The notes under the pieces were generated by a model. The model did not search any database. It was not told the origin of the DNA and saw only the letters and a list, made by a program, of their open reading frames with translations. From positions 107,382 to 171,381 of the forward strand of contig CAKSLI010000005.1 of assembly GCA_934466475.1 (NCBI GenBank): a stretch of DNA of 64,000 bases, in the 5' to 3' direction. Each line of letters opens with the position of its first letter. Position 1 is the stretch's first letter. Position numbers and translations under genes: made by a program. Source of the DNA: an uncultured Oscillospiraceae bacterium (GTDB taxonomy: Bacteria > Bacillota > Clostridia > Oscillospirales > Ruminococcaceae). Of the stretch, positions 1 through 7,957 are shown one piece after another.

Positions 1-968
1 ACACCGGCTGGTGGAAGTCCCGGCACGGCTTTGAGATAAAGCGGGAATGGCTGGTGTTCTGCACCGGAGTAGTTCCGGCGATATCAAGCGCTGTGCGCAA
101 GCTGACCACTCCCGCGGAAAAGGTGGTCGTGCAGACCCCGGTATACAACATCTTCTTCAACTGCATACGCAACAACGGGCGGAATATCCTGGAGAATCCG
201 CTGATCTACGAGGACGGCGCATACCGTGTGGATTTCGCCGACCTTGAGGCGAAGCTTTCCGACCCGCAGACCTCGCTTATGATACTGTGCAACCCGCAGA
301 ATCCCGGAGGAGTTATCTGGGACCGGGAGACCCTGGCGAAAATCGGGGAGCTCTGCCGGAAATACAGCGTGACGGTGCTGTCTGACGAGATACACTGCGA
401 CCTTACCGACCCCGGCGCGGAATACGTTCCGTTCGCCTCGGTTTCCGAGGACTGCCGCATGAACAGCGTGACCTGCATAGCCCCGACAAAGGCGTTCAAC
501 ATTGCGGGACTGCACACGGCGGCGGTGTTTTCCGCGAATCCGGTCCTGCGGCACAGAATGAACCGCGCCCTCAACACGGACGAGGTCGCCGAGCCGAACG
601 CGTTTGCCGTCACGGCGGCAGTCGCGGCGTTCACGGAAGGCGGCGCATGGCTTGACGAGCTCCGGGAGTACATTGCCTGCGGCAGGCGAACTGCGGCGGA
701 TTTCCTGGCGGAAAAGCTCCCGGAGGTTCGGCTGGTGAAGTCCTCAGCGACATATCTTCTCTGGCTGGACTGCTCCGACATAACGGACGACAGCGAATCC
801 CTCGCGGAATTCATACGGCACAAGACCGGGCTGTATCTCTCGGCGGGAGGACACTACGGCGGCAACGGCGCACGCTTCCTCAGAATGAACATCGCCTGCC
901 CGCACCCGGTGCTCCTGGACGGGCTGGAACGGCTCCGACAGGGCGTTTACGCGTATATGCTTGGGTGA
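1..968 (+). CDS. MalY/PatB-type PLP-dependent aminotransferase / C-S lyase (5' end outside window)
   Basis: The reading frame is open from the first bases of the window (codons in phase with position 3), so the N-terminus is missing and the GTG at 54 is internal. The sequence is a fold-type I PLP enzyme: a CNPQNPGG loop, a SDEIHCDL segment holding the PLP-contacting Asp, and the Schiff-base Lys in APTKAFNIAGLH. The SDEIH and TKAFNIAGL signatures are those of the MalY/PatB group, which cleaves cystathionine or cysteine C-S bonds or acts as an aminotransferase. The substrate cannot be told from sequence. A MerR regulator follows after about 75 bases on the same strand and could share its transcript. 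Confidence 0.9.
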   Translation, partial: TGWWKSRHGFEIKREWLVFCTGVVPAISSAVRKLTTPAEKVVVQTPVYNIFFNCIRNNGRNILENPLIYEDGAYRVDFADLEAKLSDPQTSLMILCNPQNPGGVIWDRETLAKIGELCRKYSVTVLSDEIHCDLTDPGAEYVPFASVSEDCRMNSVTCIAPTKAFNIAGLHTAAVFSANPVLRHRMNRALNTDEVAEPNAFAVTAAVAAFTEGGAWLDELREYIACGRRTAADFLAEKLPEVRLVKSSATYLLWLDCSDITDDSESLAEFIRHKTGLYLSAGGHYGGNGARFLRMNIACPHPVLLDGLERLRQGVYAYMLG

Positions 969-1042
969 TACGGTATTCCCGCTGTATCAGAATCCAAATA
1001 TCCGGGATTTTCCCCCGAACCTCATCTGAAACGGAGTATGCT

Positions 1043-1450
1043 ATGACAATAAAGCAGGTAAGCGAAAAATACGGCGTATCGCAGGATACGCTGAGATATT
1101 ACGAGAAAGCCGGTCTGGTGCCGGAGGTGACCCGCACCGCCAGCGGAATACGCGACTACCAGCAGTCCGACCTTAACTGGCTGGAGCTCGCGCTGTGCAT
1201 GAGAAACGCCGGGCTCCCGGTCAACGTCATCGTGGAATACCGCCGGCTGTACCAGCAGGGCGACAGCACCATACCACAGCGCCTGAAGCTCCTGACCGAC
1301 CAGCGCGGGGAGCTCCTCGCAATGCAGGAGCAGATAGCGGAGACCCTGGAGCGCCTCAACTACAAGATAAGCGTGTACGAGCGCGCCGTTGAAACCGGAA
1401 AGCTCTCCTGGGACGAGCCTGTGAAGTGCTCCGTTGACGTTGATGGATAA
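1043..1450 (+). CDS. MerR family transcriptional regulator
   Basis: 135 residues. The N-terminus is a MerR winged helix-turn-helix (ISEKYGVS-like helix, then LRYYEKAGLVPEV), followed by a long dimerisation coiled coil (about residues 75-115). No C-terminal metal-binding cysteine pair is present; the lone Cys near the end is isolated, so this resembles the AdhR-like branch that answers organic or redox stress rather than metals. The ATG at 1043 is chosen over a longer in-frame start at 965 because an ACGGAG ribosome site lies just upstream and the homology begins there. The stop codon overlaps the start of the phosphatase gene. Confidence 0.88.
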   Translation: MTIKQVSEKYGVSQDTLRYYEKAGLVPEVTRTASGIRDYQQSDLNWLELALCMRNAGLPVNVIVEYRRLYQQGDSTIPQRLKLLTDQRGELLAMQEQIAETLERLNYKISVYERAVETGKLSWDEPVKCSVDVDG

Positions 1451-3035
1451 GTTCACGGCAAGACTGCGCTGCGGGAGCGTCTCGGCGGCGGCAGTGAGCC
1501 ACGCGGGCGCCCGGGAATATCAGGAGGACAGCTATGGCTTCTCTGAGCTGAATCCCGGACTGGAGCGCTTCGCGGCGGTCCTCGCGGACGGAATGGGCGG
1601 GCTCCCCGGCGGTGCGCTGGTCAGCTCCCGGACTGTTTCCGGCATGCTCGCAGAGGATATCTCCACGGCTGGCGCGGACGTCCCGGAATGGCTCAGGAAT
1701 GCGGCTCAGCGGACGAGCTCCGGGATCGCCGCAGACGGAAGCGGCGGAGGCTCCACCCTTGTGGAGGCGGTCATCACGCCGGAGGGACTGTATTTCTGCT
1801 CGGTCGGGGACAGCCGCATTTACCTGCGCCGCGGGAACTCCCTCACACAGCTGACGGAGGATCACGACCACCTGCGCACGCTGCTGACCCAGACCGCCGC
1901 GGGTCAGCTCACCTATCAGCAGGCAGTCGGCGATAAGGACTGCGGGGCGCTCACGCAGTACATCGGAAGCAGCGCGGCGCTTTCCCCGGACATCAGCCTG
2001 CGGGCATTCCCGCTGCTGCCGGGCGACCGCGTTATGCTGTGCAGCGACGGTGTTTACAACGCGCTTTCCAGTGCGGAGCTGCTCCAGTCGCTCACGCTCT
2101 CTGCGGCGGGAGCCGCCGAGGATATCCTCGGCAGGATACTTGCCCGGAACTTCCAGAACCAGGATAATTTCACGGCGATAGTACTGGAAATTCTCCCCGA
2201 CTATGTCCCGGAGCCGCTCCCGCAGCCGGAACGCCCGGCGATTTCGGTGGAGCATTCATCGCACACCAGCCCCGGCGGAGAGCCCTCCAACGAGGACTGC
2301 GTCTATGCGGACGGCAAGATCTTCGCGGCGGCGGACGGTCTCGGAAGCCAGGGCGGCGGCGCGCGTGCCTCTGCGACGGCGGTGGGATTCCTCGCGGAGC
2401 ACCGGGACGCGGACTTCTCCCCGGCGGGAATAGAGGAGCTTTTCAGCGGCGCGGATTCAGCCGTGCGTGAGCTCGGGGGCGGGCTGGCTTCCATTGCGGC
2501 GGGATTCGTGCAGGACGGCTGTTTCACGCTCGCAGGCGTCGGTAACGCCCGCGGGTTTTACTTCCGCGGCGGGGAAATCACCGCCCGGACTTACGAAGCC
2601 TCTCAGGGCGCGGAGCTCCGGTCGCTCGGAAGCTCCCCCGCGCCGGAGCTCCGGCAGGACTGCCAGCCGATAGAAATACGCCCCGGGGACGCGTTTCTTG
2701 TCTGCACGGACGGCTTCTGGGAGCACGTCCAGGAAACGGAAATGACCGCAGACCTGCTGAAATCCCACGACAGCCGGGAGTGGCTGGAGCGCATGACAAG
2801 GCGGCAGATACAGTCCGCGCATGAAAGCGGGGATAATTATTCAGCGGTGTGCGGTATCTTCACCAGCGAGCCGGAGCCCGCGAAAAGGAAACGGCGCAGA
2901 TGGCTCCCGGCGGTGATAGCGGCGGCGTGCGCGGCGCTGATGATACTTGCGCTGGGAGCGGTGCTGATGTGGCTTTCAGGGGATAGAGAGGCTCCGGATG
3001 AGCCCGCGGCGCAGTCCGGGGAAATGCTGCGGTAA
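1443..3035 (+). CDS. Tandem PP2C-type Ser/Thr phosphatase with C-terminal membrane anchor
   Basis: 530 residues with two consecutive PP2C (PPM) domains. Domain 1 (about 15-250) has QEDSYGF, VLADGMGG, SVGDSRIYL, CSDGVYNAL and QDNFTAI, the usual metal-binding aspartates. Domain 2 (about 265-475) keeps NEDC, ADGLGS, TDGFWE and GDNYSA, but its GDSR-equivalent is GNAR, so it may be weakened or regulatory. A single hydrophobic helix (about 483-508) precedes a short acidic tail, placing the domains in the cytoplasm at the membrane. The ATG at 1443 overlaps the MerR stop by 8 bases; a TTG at 1434 is the alternative. No partner kinase is in the window. Duplicated PP2C domains in one chain are uncommon. 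Confidence 0.88.
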   Translation: MDKFTARLRCGSVSAAAVSHAGAREYQEDSYGFSELNPGLERFAAVLADGMGGLPGGALVSSRTVSGMLAEDISTAGADVPEWLRNAAQRTSSGIAADGSGGGSTLVEAVITPEGLYFCSVGDSRIYLRRGNSLTQLTEDHDHLRTLLTQTAAGQLTYQQAVGDKDCGALTQYIGSSAALSPDISLRAFPLLPGDRVMLCSDGVYNALSSAELLQSLTLSAAGAAEDILGRILARNFQNQDNFTAIVLEILPDYVPEPLPQPERPAISVEHSSHTSPGGEPSNEDCVYADGKIFAAADGLGSQGGGARASATAVGFLAEHRDADFSPAGIEELFSGADSAVRELGGGLASIAAGFVQDGCFTLAGVGNARGFYFRGGEITARTYEASQGAELRSLGSSPAPELRQDCQPIEIRPGDAFLVCTDGFWEHVQETEMTADLLKSHDSREWLERMTRRQIQSAHESGDNYSAVCGIFTSEPEPAKRKRRRWLPAVIAAACAALMILALGAVLMWLSGDREAPDEPAAQSGEMLR

Positions 3036-3162
3036 GCGCGCTGTCATGCCCGTTATATTTCGCTCCCAAAAGGGCTTAAAATGGGGGAGAGTTTTCTCCA
3101 CAAGCAACATAGAGTCTTAAAAGTACCTGCCCTCCGGAACGCGTCAAATATTCCAAACAAAA

Positions 3163-3368
3163 AGGAGGGCTCGCGCCCTCCCCAGCTTGTCGAAAAAGTC
3201 AAAATATCAGGCTGTCGAGAAGCCCTCAGATTCTAGGAACCCGCACTGCGACTAGGCTTTGTGCCTGTCGCAATGCGGAGTTGCGGCAGGACGCTGCGCA
3301 CCACATGCTTTCGCCTAGCGACGAAGATGAGGGTTTATCGACAGCCTGAGGAGGGCTCGCGCCCTCCC
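3163..3368. repeat. Family C mini-element flanked by duplicated hairpin (copy C1)
   Basis: A 166-bp element (3183-3348) lies between two identical 20-bp copies of AGGAGGGCTCGCGCCCTCCC (3163-3182 and 3349-3368), each a 7-bp stem hairpin. The element begins CAGCTTGTCGAAAAAGTC and ends in the inverted match TATCGACAGCCTG. Inside it a second inverted pair, 3209-3228 against 3328-3347, matches at 18 of 20 positions, so it can fold almost end to end. It has no plausible gene. The same architecture recurs at 20345 and 29101. Bases 3036-3162 before it hold nothing else that I recognise. Confidence 0.8.
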
Positions 3369-3375
3369 GTTTTTT
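3350..3375 (+). terminator. Rho-independent terminator after the phosphatase gene
   Basis: GGAGGGC-TCGC-GCCCTCC hairpin followed by CCGTTTTTTT. The upstream copy of the hairpin at 3164 lacks a T-run, so the functional terminator for the + strand phosphatase is this distal copy, separated from the gene by the C1 element. Confidence 0.75.
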
Positions 3376-4046
3376 TATATCTGTTCCTGTTCCTCCGGTT
3401 CAGCCGGAAGCTCCTCGTGCTTGTTGCGCGCGGCGTATGACAGGGTCATCAGGCTGTCCGTGAGGTGGACGTTCTCCACCGCCGCGTCCGGGTGATCATA
3501 GTGTATGTCGTAATGCGAAAAGTTCCAGAACGCGTTCACGCCCAGACCTATCAGCATATCCACCATGTCCTTCGCGCCGCTCTTGGGAATGCACAGCACT
3601 GCCATTGTGGGGTGATTTTCCGTGCAGAATTCCGCAAGACGGTTGGTGTGCATTATCTTTATGCCGGAGATCTCGATGCCCTCCAGCGAGATGTTGCTGT
3701 CGAATATCCCCGCCAGCTCGTAGCCGTACTTTGCAAAATCAATGTGCACCGTTATCGCCCTGCCGAGGTTCCCCGCGCCGATGAGCACTATCTTGTCATG
3801 CTTGTCAAGCCCCAGGATATGCCCTATCTCCCGCCGGAGCTCCGCCACATTGTAGCCGTAGCCCTGCTGACCAAATCCGCCGAAGCAGTTCAGGTCCTGG
3901 CGTATCTGCGAAGCGGTCAGGCGCATCTTCTCCGAAAGCTCACGGGAGGATATCTTCTGGATATCCTGATTCAGAAGCTCCCCCAGGAACCTGTAATACC
4001 GCGGAAGCCTGCGGATAACTGAGTTGGATATGTTGCCTTTCTGCAT
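3375..4046 (-). CDS. rex: Redox-sensing transcriptional repressor Rex
   Basis: 223 residues. N-terminal winged helix (about 5-80) with SVIRRLPRYYRFLGEL and RELSEKMRLTASQIRQDL, then the FGGFGQQGYGY linker typical of Rex, then a Rossmann domain starting IVLIGAGNLGRAI that binds NAD(H). Rex releases DNA when NADH/NAD+ rises and so de-represses fermentation and redox genes. It lies 38 bases downstream of icd on the same strand, so it is probably co-transcribed with acn and icd. The operon promoter contains a Rex-like operator (7652-7669), suggesting autoregulation. Confidence 0.96.
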   Translation of the reverse strand: MQKGNISNSVIRRLPRYYRFLGELLNQDIQKISSRELSEKMRLTASQIRQDLNCFGGFGQQGYGYNVAELRREIGHILGLDKHDKIVLIGAGNLGRAITVHIDFAKYGYELAGIFDSNISLEGIEISGIKIMHTNRLAEFCTENHPTMAVLCIPKSGAKDMVDMLIGLGVNAFWNFSHYDIHYDHPDAAVENVHLTDSLMTLSYAARNKHEELPAEPEEQEQI

Positions 4047-4084
4047 GAAAATTATCCCCCCTGTCCCCTGCCGTGCGGACCGTA

Positions 4085-5302
4085 TCAGCCCATAAGCACC
4101 GCGAGGCGCTTGTTGATCTCTGTCAGGAATGTCTCGGTATCCACCGGACGCTTGTTCTCCAGCTTGGACATCGCCGCAAGGTTCTTGTCCATTACGCCGT
4201 CCTCCATGGTCTGGATCGAAGCCCTCTCAAGCTTGTCGGCGTAATCGCACAGCGCCGGAATGTTATCCAGCTCGCCGCGCTTGCGCAGTGCGCCGCTCCA
4301 TGCGAAAATGGTCGCGATAGGATTCGTGGAGGTCTTTTCGCCCTTGAGATAGTTGTAGTAGTGGCGGGTGACCGTTCCGTGCGCCGCCTCGTACTCGTAT
4401 ACTCCGTCCGGAGAAACCAGCACGGAGGTCATAAGTCCCAGCGAACCGAAAGCTGTTGCCAGCATGTCGGACATAACGTCGCCGTCATAGTTCTTGCACG
4501 CCCAGATGAAGCCGCCCTCGGAGCGGATGACCCTTGCGATAACATCGTCAATGAGCGTGTAGAAATACTCTATCCCAGCCGCCGCGAACTTCTCCTTGTA
4601 CTCGTTCTCGTATATCTCAGCGAAAATATCCTTGAAGCGGTGGTCGTAGGTCTTGGAAATGGTATCCTTTGCCGCAAACCACAGGCTCTCCTTTGCGCCC
4701 AGCGCATAGTTGAAGCACGCCCTCGCAAAGCTCTCGATGGACTTGTCAAGGTTATGTACGCCCTGAACTATGCCGTCGCTGTTCTTGAAATCGTGAATGA
4801 GCGCCCTTGTCTCCCTGCCGTCCTTGTCGGTGACTACCAGCTCAGCCTTGCTCCCCTGCTCCACCTTCAGCTCGGTGTTCTTGTAGATGTCGCCGTAAGC
4901 GTGACGCGCGATCGTTATCGGCTTTGTCCAGGTCGGGATATAGGGAACGATGCCCTTTACAAGTATCGGCTTTCTGAATACGGTGCCGTCCAGGATAGCG
5001 CGGATAGTGCCGTTCGGGGACTTCCACATCTCCTTGAGGTTATACTCGGTCATGCGCTGTGCGTTCGGAGTGATCGTCGCGCACTTTACCGCAACGCCGT
5101 ACTTCTTCGTGGCGTTCGCGGAATCTATCGTTACCTGGTCGTTGGTCTCGTTCCTGTGGACCAGACCGAGGTCGTAGTAGTCGGTCTTTAAGTCAACATA
5201 CGGATTTATAAGGATATCCTTTATCATCTTCCAGATGATTCGGGTCATCTCGTCGCCGTCCATCTCGACCAGCGGAGTGGTCATCTGAATCTTGTCAGCC
5301 AT
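4085..5302 (-). CDS. icd: NADP-dependent isocitrate dehydrogenase
   Basis: 405 residues, oxidative decarboxylation of isocitrate to 2-oxoglutarate. Family marks: [13 protein letters not shown] at the N-terminus, the [19 protein letters not shown] substrate loop, [17 protein letters not shown], and [12 protein letters not shown] near the cofactor site. This is the homodimeric eukaryote-like subfamily (about 400-410 residues). The ATG at 5302 has an AAAGGA ribosome site; a TTG at 5320 is less likely. With aconitase it forms the citrate-to-2-oxoglutarate branch that feeds glutamate synthesis in anaerobes with an incomplete TCA cycle. A family A mini-element lies in the transcript 47 bases upstream of the start. 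Confidence 0.96.
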   Translation of the reverse strand: MADKIQMTTPLVEMDGDEMTRIIWKMIKDILINPYVDLKTDYYDLGLVHRNETNDQVTIDSANATKKYGVAVKCATITPNAQRMTEYNLKEMWKSPNGTIRAILDGTVFRKPILVKGIVPYIPTWTKPITIARHAYGDIYKNTELKVEQGSKAELVVTDKDGRETRALIHDFKNSDGIVQGVHNLDKSIESFARACFNYALGAKESLWFAAKDTISKTYDHRFKDIFAEIYENEYKEKFAAAGIEYFYTLIDDVIARVIRSEGGFIWACKNYDGDVMSDMLATAFGSLGLMTSVLVSPDGVYEYEAAHGTVTRHYYNYLKGEKTSTNPIATIFAWSGALRKRGELDNIPALCDYADKLERASIQTMEDGVMDKNLAAMSKLENKRPVDTETFLTEINKRLAVLMG

Positions 5303-5349
5303 TTTCGTTATTCCTTTCAAGTATGCTTAGCGTCAAAGCAGTTGATTAT

Positions 5350-5508
5350 GGTCACCTCTAAAAACCTCGTTTGAATGAAAATGTGTATAGCACACCGCCT
5401 GCTTCAGAAAACCTCCTCGTAAGGCATACAGCCTTACTTCGTCGGCTTTCATCGCATTCGGCGCACTCTACCCATTTTCCTTTTTCAAACCGGTTTTTAG
5501 AGGTTCCC
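5350..5508. repeat. Family A mini-element (copy A1)
   Basis: 159 bp, starting GGTCACCTCTAAAAACC and ending GGTTTTTAGAGGTTCCC, an inverted repeat, flanked on both sides by TTAT, a 4-bp target duplication. Near-identical short copies are at 38999 and 39481; longer copies in the opposite orientation are at 26033 and 35607. It lies between the small membrane peptide gene and icd and supplies the last codons and stop of the former. Confidence 0.85.
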
Positions 5509-5620
5509 TTATCTTATTCCCACAGCCTGTGGAACCGCCGGAGGGCAGGAACCTGCTCCCGACTATAACTCCCGCCAGAAAAGCCGCGAGAGCCATGAAA
5601 AAGCACGTCCAGCCCCTCAT
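5468..5620 (-). CDS. Small membrane peptide whose C-terminus is provided by a mini-element
   Basis: 50 codons starting ATG at 5620, with a GGGGGG ribosome-site-like stretch 5 bases before it and only 16 bases after the aconitase stop, so it is probably translated from the same message. The peptide is MRGWTCFFMALAAFLAGVIV plus about 30 more residues: one hydrophobic helix (about 5-21), then a Ser/Gly/Cys-rich tail. The last 13 residues and the stop codon come from the A1 mini-element, so the ancestral protein had a different end. The family is not recognised with certainty. It was found by reading the sequence rather than by length. Confidence 0.55.
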   Translation of the reverse strand: MRGWTCFFMALAAFLAGVIVGSRFLPSGGSTGCGNKIREPLKTGLKKENG

Positions 5621-5636
5621 ACAGCGCCCCCCTGAA

Positions 5637-7568
5637 TTACTTGCCGTTCTTTGTGAAGTTCAGCAGACCGCCGGCGAGCATCATGCCCTTTCCGCGCTCG
5701 GAAAGCTCGCACTTAACCTCGAAGGTGAAGCCCTTTGTCTTGTCCTCTACCATGATCTTTCCGCCGTTCTCAACGATATTGCGGATATTCGCGATGAGCA
5801 GATCGTCGCCCTGCTCTACCTTGTCGTAGTCAGCCTCGTTAACGAACTCCAGCGGGAGGATACCGTTGTTGATGAGGTTCTGGCGGTGGATTCTCGCAAA
5901 GCTCTTGCAGATGATAGCCTTAACGCCCAGATACAGCGGAGCCAGCGCCGCGTGCTCTCTTGAAGAACCCTGACCGTAGTTCGCGCCGCCCACGATTATG
6001 CTCGTGCCTGCTTCCTTTGCGCGCTTCGGGAATGTCTCGTCGCATACGGTGAAGCAGTACTCCGAAATAGCCGGAATGTTGGAGCGCAGGGGGAGGATCT
6101 TCGCGCCTGCGGGCATGATGTGGTCGGTGGTGATGTTGTCGCCGACCTTGAGGGTTACGCCGGACTCAATGGACTCAGCCAGCGGCTTGTTTACCGGGAA
6201 CGGCTTGATGTTCGGACCGCGGAGTATCTCAACGTTCGGAGCCTCCTCCGGGGAAGCCGGCGGAACTACCATATTATCGTTGATGATGAACTTCTCAGGC
6301 ATTACGTAAGCGGGCATTTCGCCGCAGGTGCGCGGGTCGGTGAATACGCCGGTTATCGCGGAGATCGCCGCAGTCTCCGGGGAAACGAGGTAGATCTGCG
6401 CGTCCTTGGTGCCGCTTCTGCCGAGGAAGTTTCTGTTGAATGTACGCAGGGAGATACCCTTGCTGTTCGGGGACTGACCCATGCCTATGCACGGACCGCA
6501 TGCGCTCTCGAGTATTCTGGCGCCAGCCGCGATGAGAATGGACAGCGTGCCGTCCTCCGCGATCTGGTTGAATACCTGCTTGGAGCCGGGAGCTATCGCA
6601 AGGCTTACGTCCGGGTGAACGGTCTTGCCCTTTAAGATATGAGCGACCTTGCGCATATCCTGGAGCGAGGAGTTTGTGCAGGAGCCTATGCAGACCTGGT
6701 CGATCTTGATCTTGCCTATCTCCTCAACGGACTTTACGTTGTCCGGGCTGTGGGGACAAGCCGCAAGGGGAACCAGCTTGGAAAGGTCGATGTTTACTTC
6801 CTCATCGTAAACCGCGTCAGGGTCGGCGGAAAGCGGAACATAGTCCTCCTCCCTGCCCTGAGCCTTCAGGAACTGGAGGGTGGTCTCGTCAGACGGGAAA
6901 ATGGAGGTAGTCGCGCCGAGCTCCGCGCCCATGTTGGTGATAGTTGCGCGCTCCGGAACGGAGAGGCTCTTTACGCCCTCGCCGGTGTATTCCATTACCT
7001 TGCCCACGCCGCCCTTAACGGAAAGCTGACGGAGCACCTCAAGGATAACGTCCTTTGCGGAAACCCAGTCGCTGAGCTTTCCGGTGAGGTTGATCCTGAC
7101 TACCTTCGGCATGGTTATGTAATAAGCGCCGCCGCCCATTGCAACTGCAACGTCCAGACCGCCTGCGCCCATAGCCAGCATGCCGATTCCGCCGCCGGTC
7201 GGGGTATGGCTGTCGGAGCCGATAAGGGTCTTGCCGGGCTTGCCGAAGCGCTCAAGGTGAACCTGGTGGCAGATACCGTTTCCGGGGCGTGAGAACCAGA
7301 TACCGTGCTTCTTTGCAACAGAGCCGATGAAGCGGTGGTCGTCAGCGTTCTCAAAGCCGCTCTGGAGGGTGTTGTGGTCGATATAGGCAACGGAGCGCTC
7401 CGTCTTTACGCGGTCAACGCCCATAGCCTCGAACTGGAGGTAAGCCATAGTGCCGGTAGCGTCCTGGGTCAGGGTCTGGTCGATCTTTAAGCCGATCTCT
7501 GTACCCTTGACCATCTCGCCGTCAATGATGTGCGCCTTGATGATCTTTTCAGTTAAAGTAAGTCCCAT
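5637..7568 (-). CDS. acn: Aconitate hydratase (single-chain, short type)
   Basis: 643 residues, interconverts citrate and isocitrate through a [4Fe-4S] cluster. Cluster cysteines are visible in VCIGSCTNSS and SACGPCIGMGQ; the swivel domain carries NYGQGSSREHAAL and a HIMPAGAKILPLRSN stretch. Length and motif spacing match the compact mitochondrial/Aquifex-type aconitase rather than the 900-residue AcnA. The ATG at 7568 has AAGGAG 7 bases upstream; an upstream alternative at 7616 lacks a ribosome site. It is first in the acn-(small peptide)-icd-rex operon. Confidence 0.95.
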   Translation of the reverse strand: MGLTLTEKIIKAHIIDGEMVKGTEIGLKIDQTLTQDATGTMAYLQFEAMGVDRVKTERSVAYIDHNTLQSGFENADDHRFIGSVAKKHGIWFSRPGNGICHQVHLERFGKPGKTLIGSDSHTPTGGGIGMLAMGAGGLDVAVAMGGGAYYITMPKVVRINLTGKLSDWVSAKDVILEVLRQLSVKGGVGKVMEYTGEGVKSLSVPERATITNMGAELGATTSIFPSDETTLQFLKAQGREEDYVPLSADPDAVYDEEVNIDLSKLVPLAACPHSPDNVKSVEEIGKIKIDQVCIGSCTNSSLQDMRKVAHILKGKTVHPDVSLAIAPGSKQVFNQIAEDGTLSILIAAGARILESACGPCIGMGQSPNSKGISLRTFNRNFLGRSGTKDAQIYLVSPETAAISAITGVFTDPRTCGEMPAYVMPEKFIINDNMVVPPASPEEAPNVEILRGPNIKPFPVNKPLAESIESGVTLKVGDNITTDHIMPAGAKILPLRSNIPAISEYCFTVCDETFPKRAKEAGTSIIVGGANYGQGSSREHAALAPLYLGVKAIICKSFARIHRQNLINNGILPLEFVNEADYDKVEQGDDLLIANIRNIVENGGKIMVEDKTKGFTFEVKCELSERGKGMMLAGGLLNFTKNGK

Positions 7569-7629
7569 TTCTTTGCTCCTTGAATAGTCAGATTTCCGGT
7601 GCCCTGCCCGGAACAATTATACATATTAT

Positions 7630-7669
7630 ATTATATACTACTTTTGCCGATATGTCAAGAAATTCACAA
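7630..7669 (-). promoter_or_regulatory. acn-icd-rex promoter with overlapping Rex-like operator
   Basis: On the minus strand TTGACA (7653-7658), a 17-base spacer and TATAAT (7630-7635) form a consensus sigma-A promoter. Overlapping the -35 box is TTGTGAATTTCTTGACAT (7652-7669), which fits the Rex consensus TTGTGAA-N4-TTCACAA perfectly in the first half-site and at 5 of 7 bases in the second. Rex bound here would block RNA polymerase. Confidence 0.75.
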
Positions 7670-7746
7670 TAATTTTATGTTTCCAGGCGGAGGTGCGCGC
7701 GGGCGATCGCCCTGACTGTCCGGTCTGCGTCGGGAAATGCACGCTC

Positions 7747-7951
7747 CAGTCTGTCAAAGAAGAACAAACGGGAAAAAAAGAAATCATGGGGGAAAACTCT
7801 TGTTTTCCCCCACACTCCTTTAGCGCTTTTGAGGCATAAAACCGCACTCCGTGCGGAGTGGCGGGGCTCCGCCCCACACCCCGCCAGCCTTTTATAAAAG
7901 GCTGGACCGAAAACTTTCATAGCGCTGCGCGCAGATTTTATAGATTTTCCG
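7747..7951. repeat. Decayed family C-like element (copy C4)
   Basis: This shares its interior with the C2 element at 20373-20593: a GGGGGAAAACTC/GTTTTCCCCC hairpin, TTTAGCGCTTTT, AAAACCGCACTCCGTGCGG, and a closing TTTTATAGATTTTC. Its left end, CAGTCTGTCAAAGAAG, is a mutated form of the family C terminus, and no flanking duplication remains. It ends 6 bases before the GH26-like gene's stop codon. With the acn promoter it fills the 7569-7957 gap. Confidence 0.65.
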
Positions 7952-7957
7952 GTGCCG

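Noticed and set aside
4073..5191. Long + strand frame opposite isocitrate dehydrogenase, and similar long antisense frames opposite acn, the FtsA-like gene, OAH sulfhydrylase and the ABC genes
   Set aside because: These are shadows of GC-rich codons; composition is Arg/Val/Leu-biased with no family motif, while the opposite strand has clear enzymes.
5371..5568. Open frame reading ENLLVRHTALLRRLSSHSAHS, repeated in several places (also near 25950-26185 and 39502-39705)
   Set aside because: It lies inside family A mini-elements; the frame recurs only because the element does, has no ribosome site, and runs into unrelated flanking sequence.
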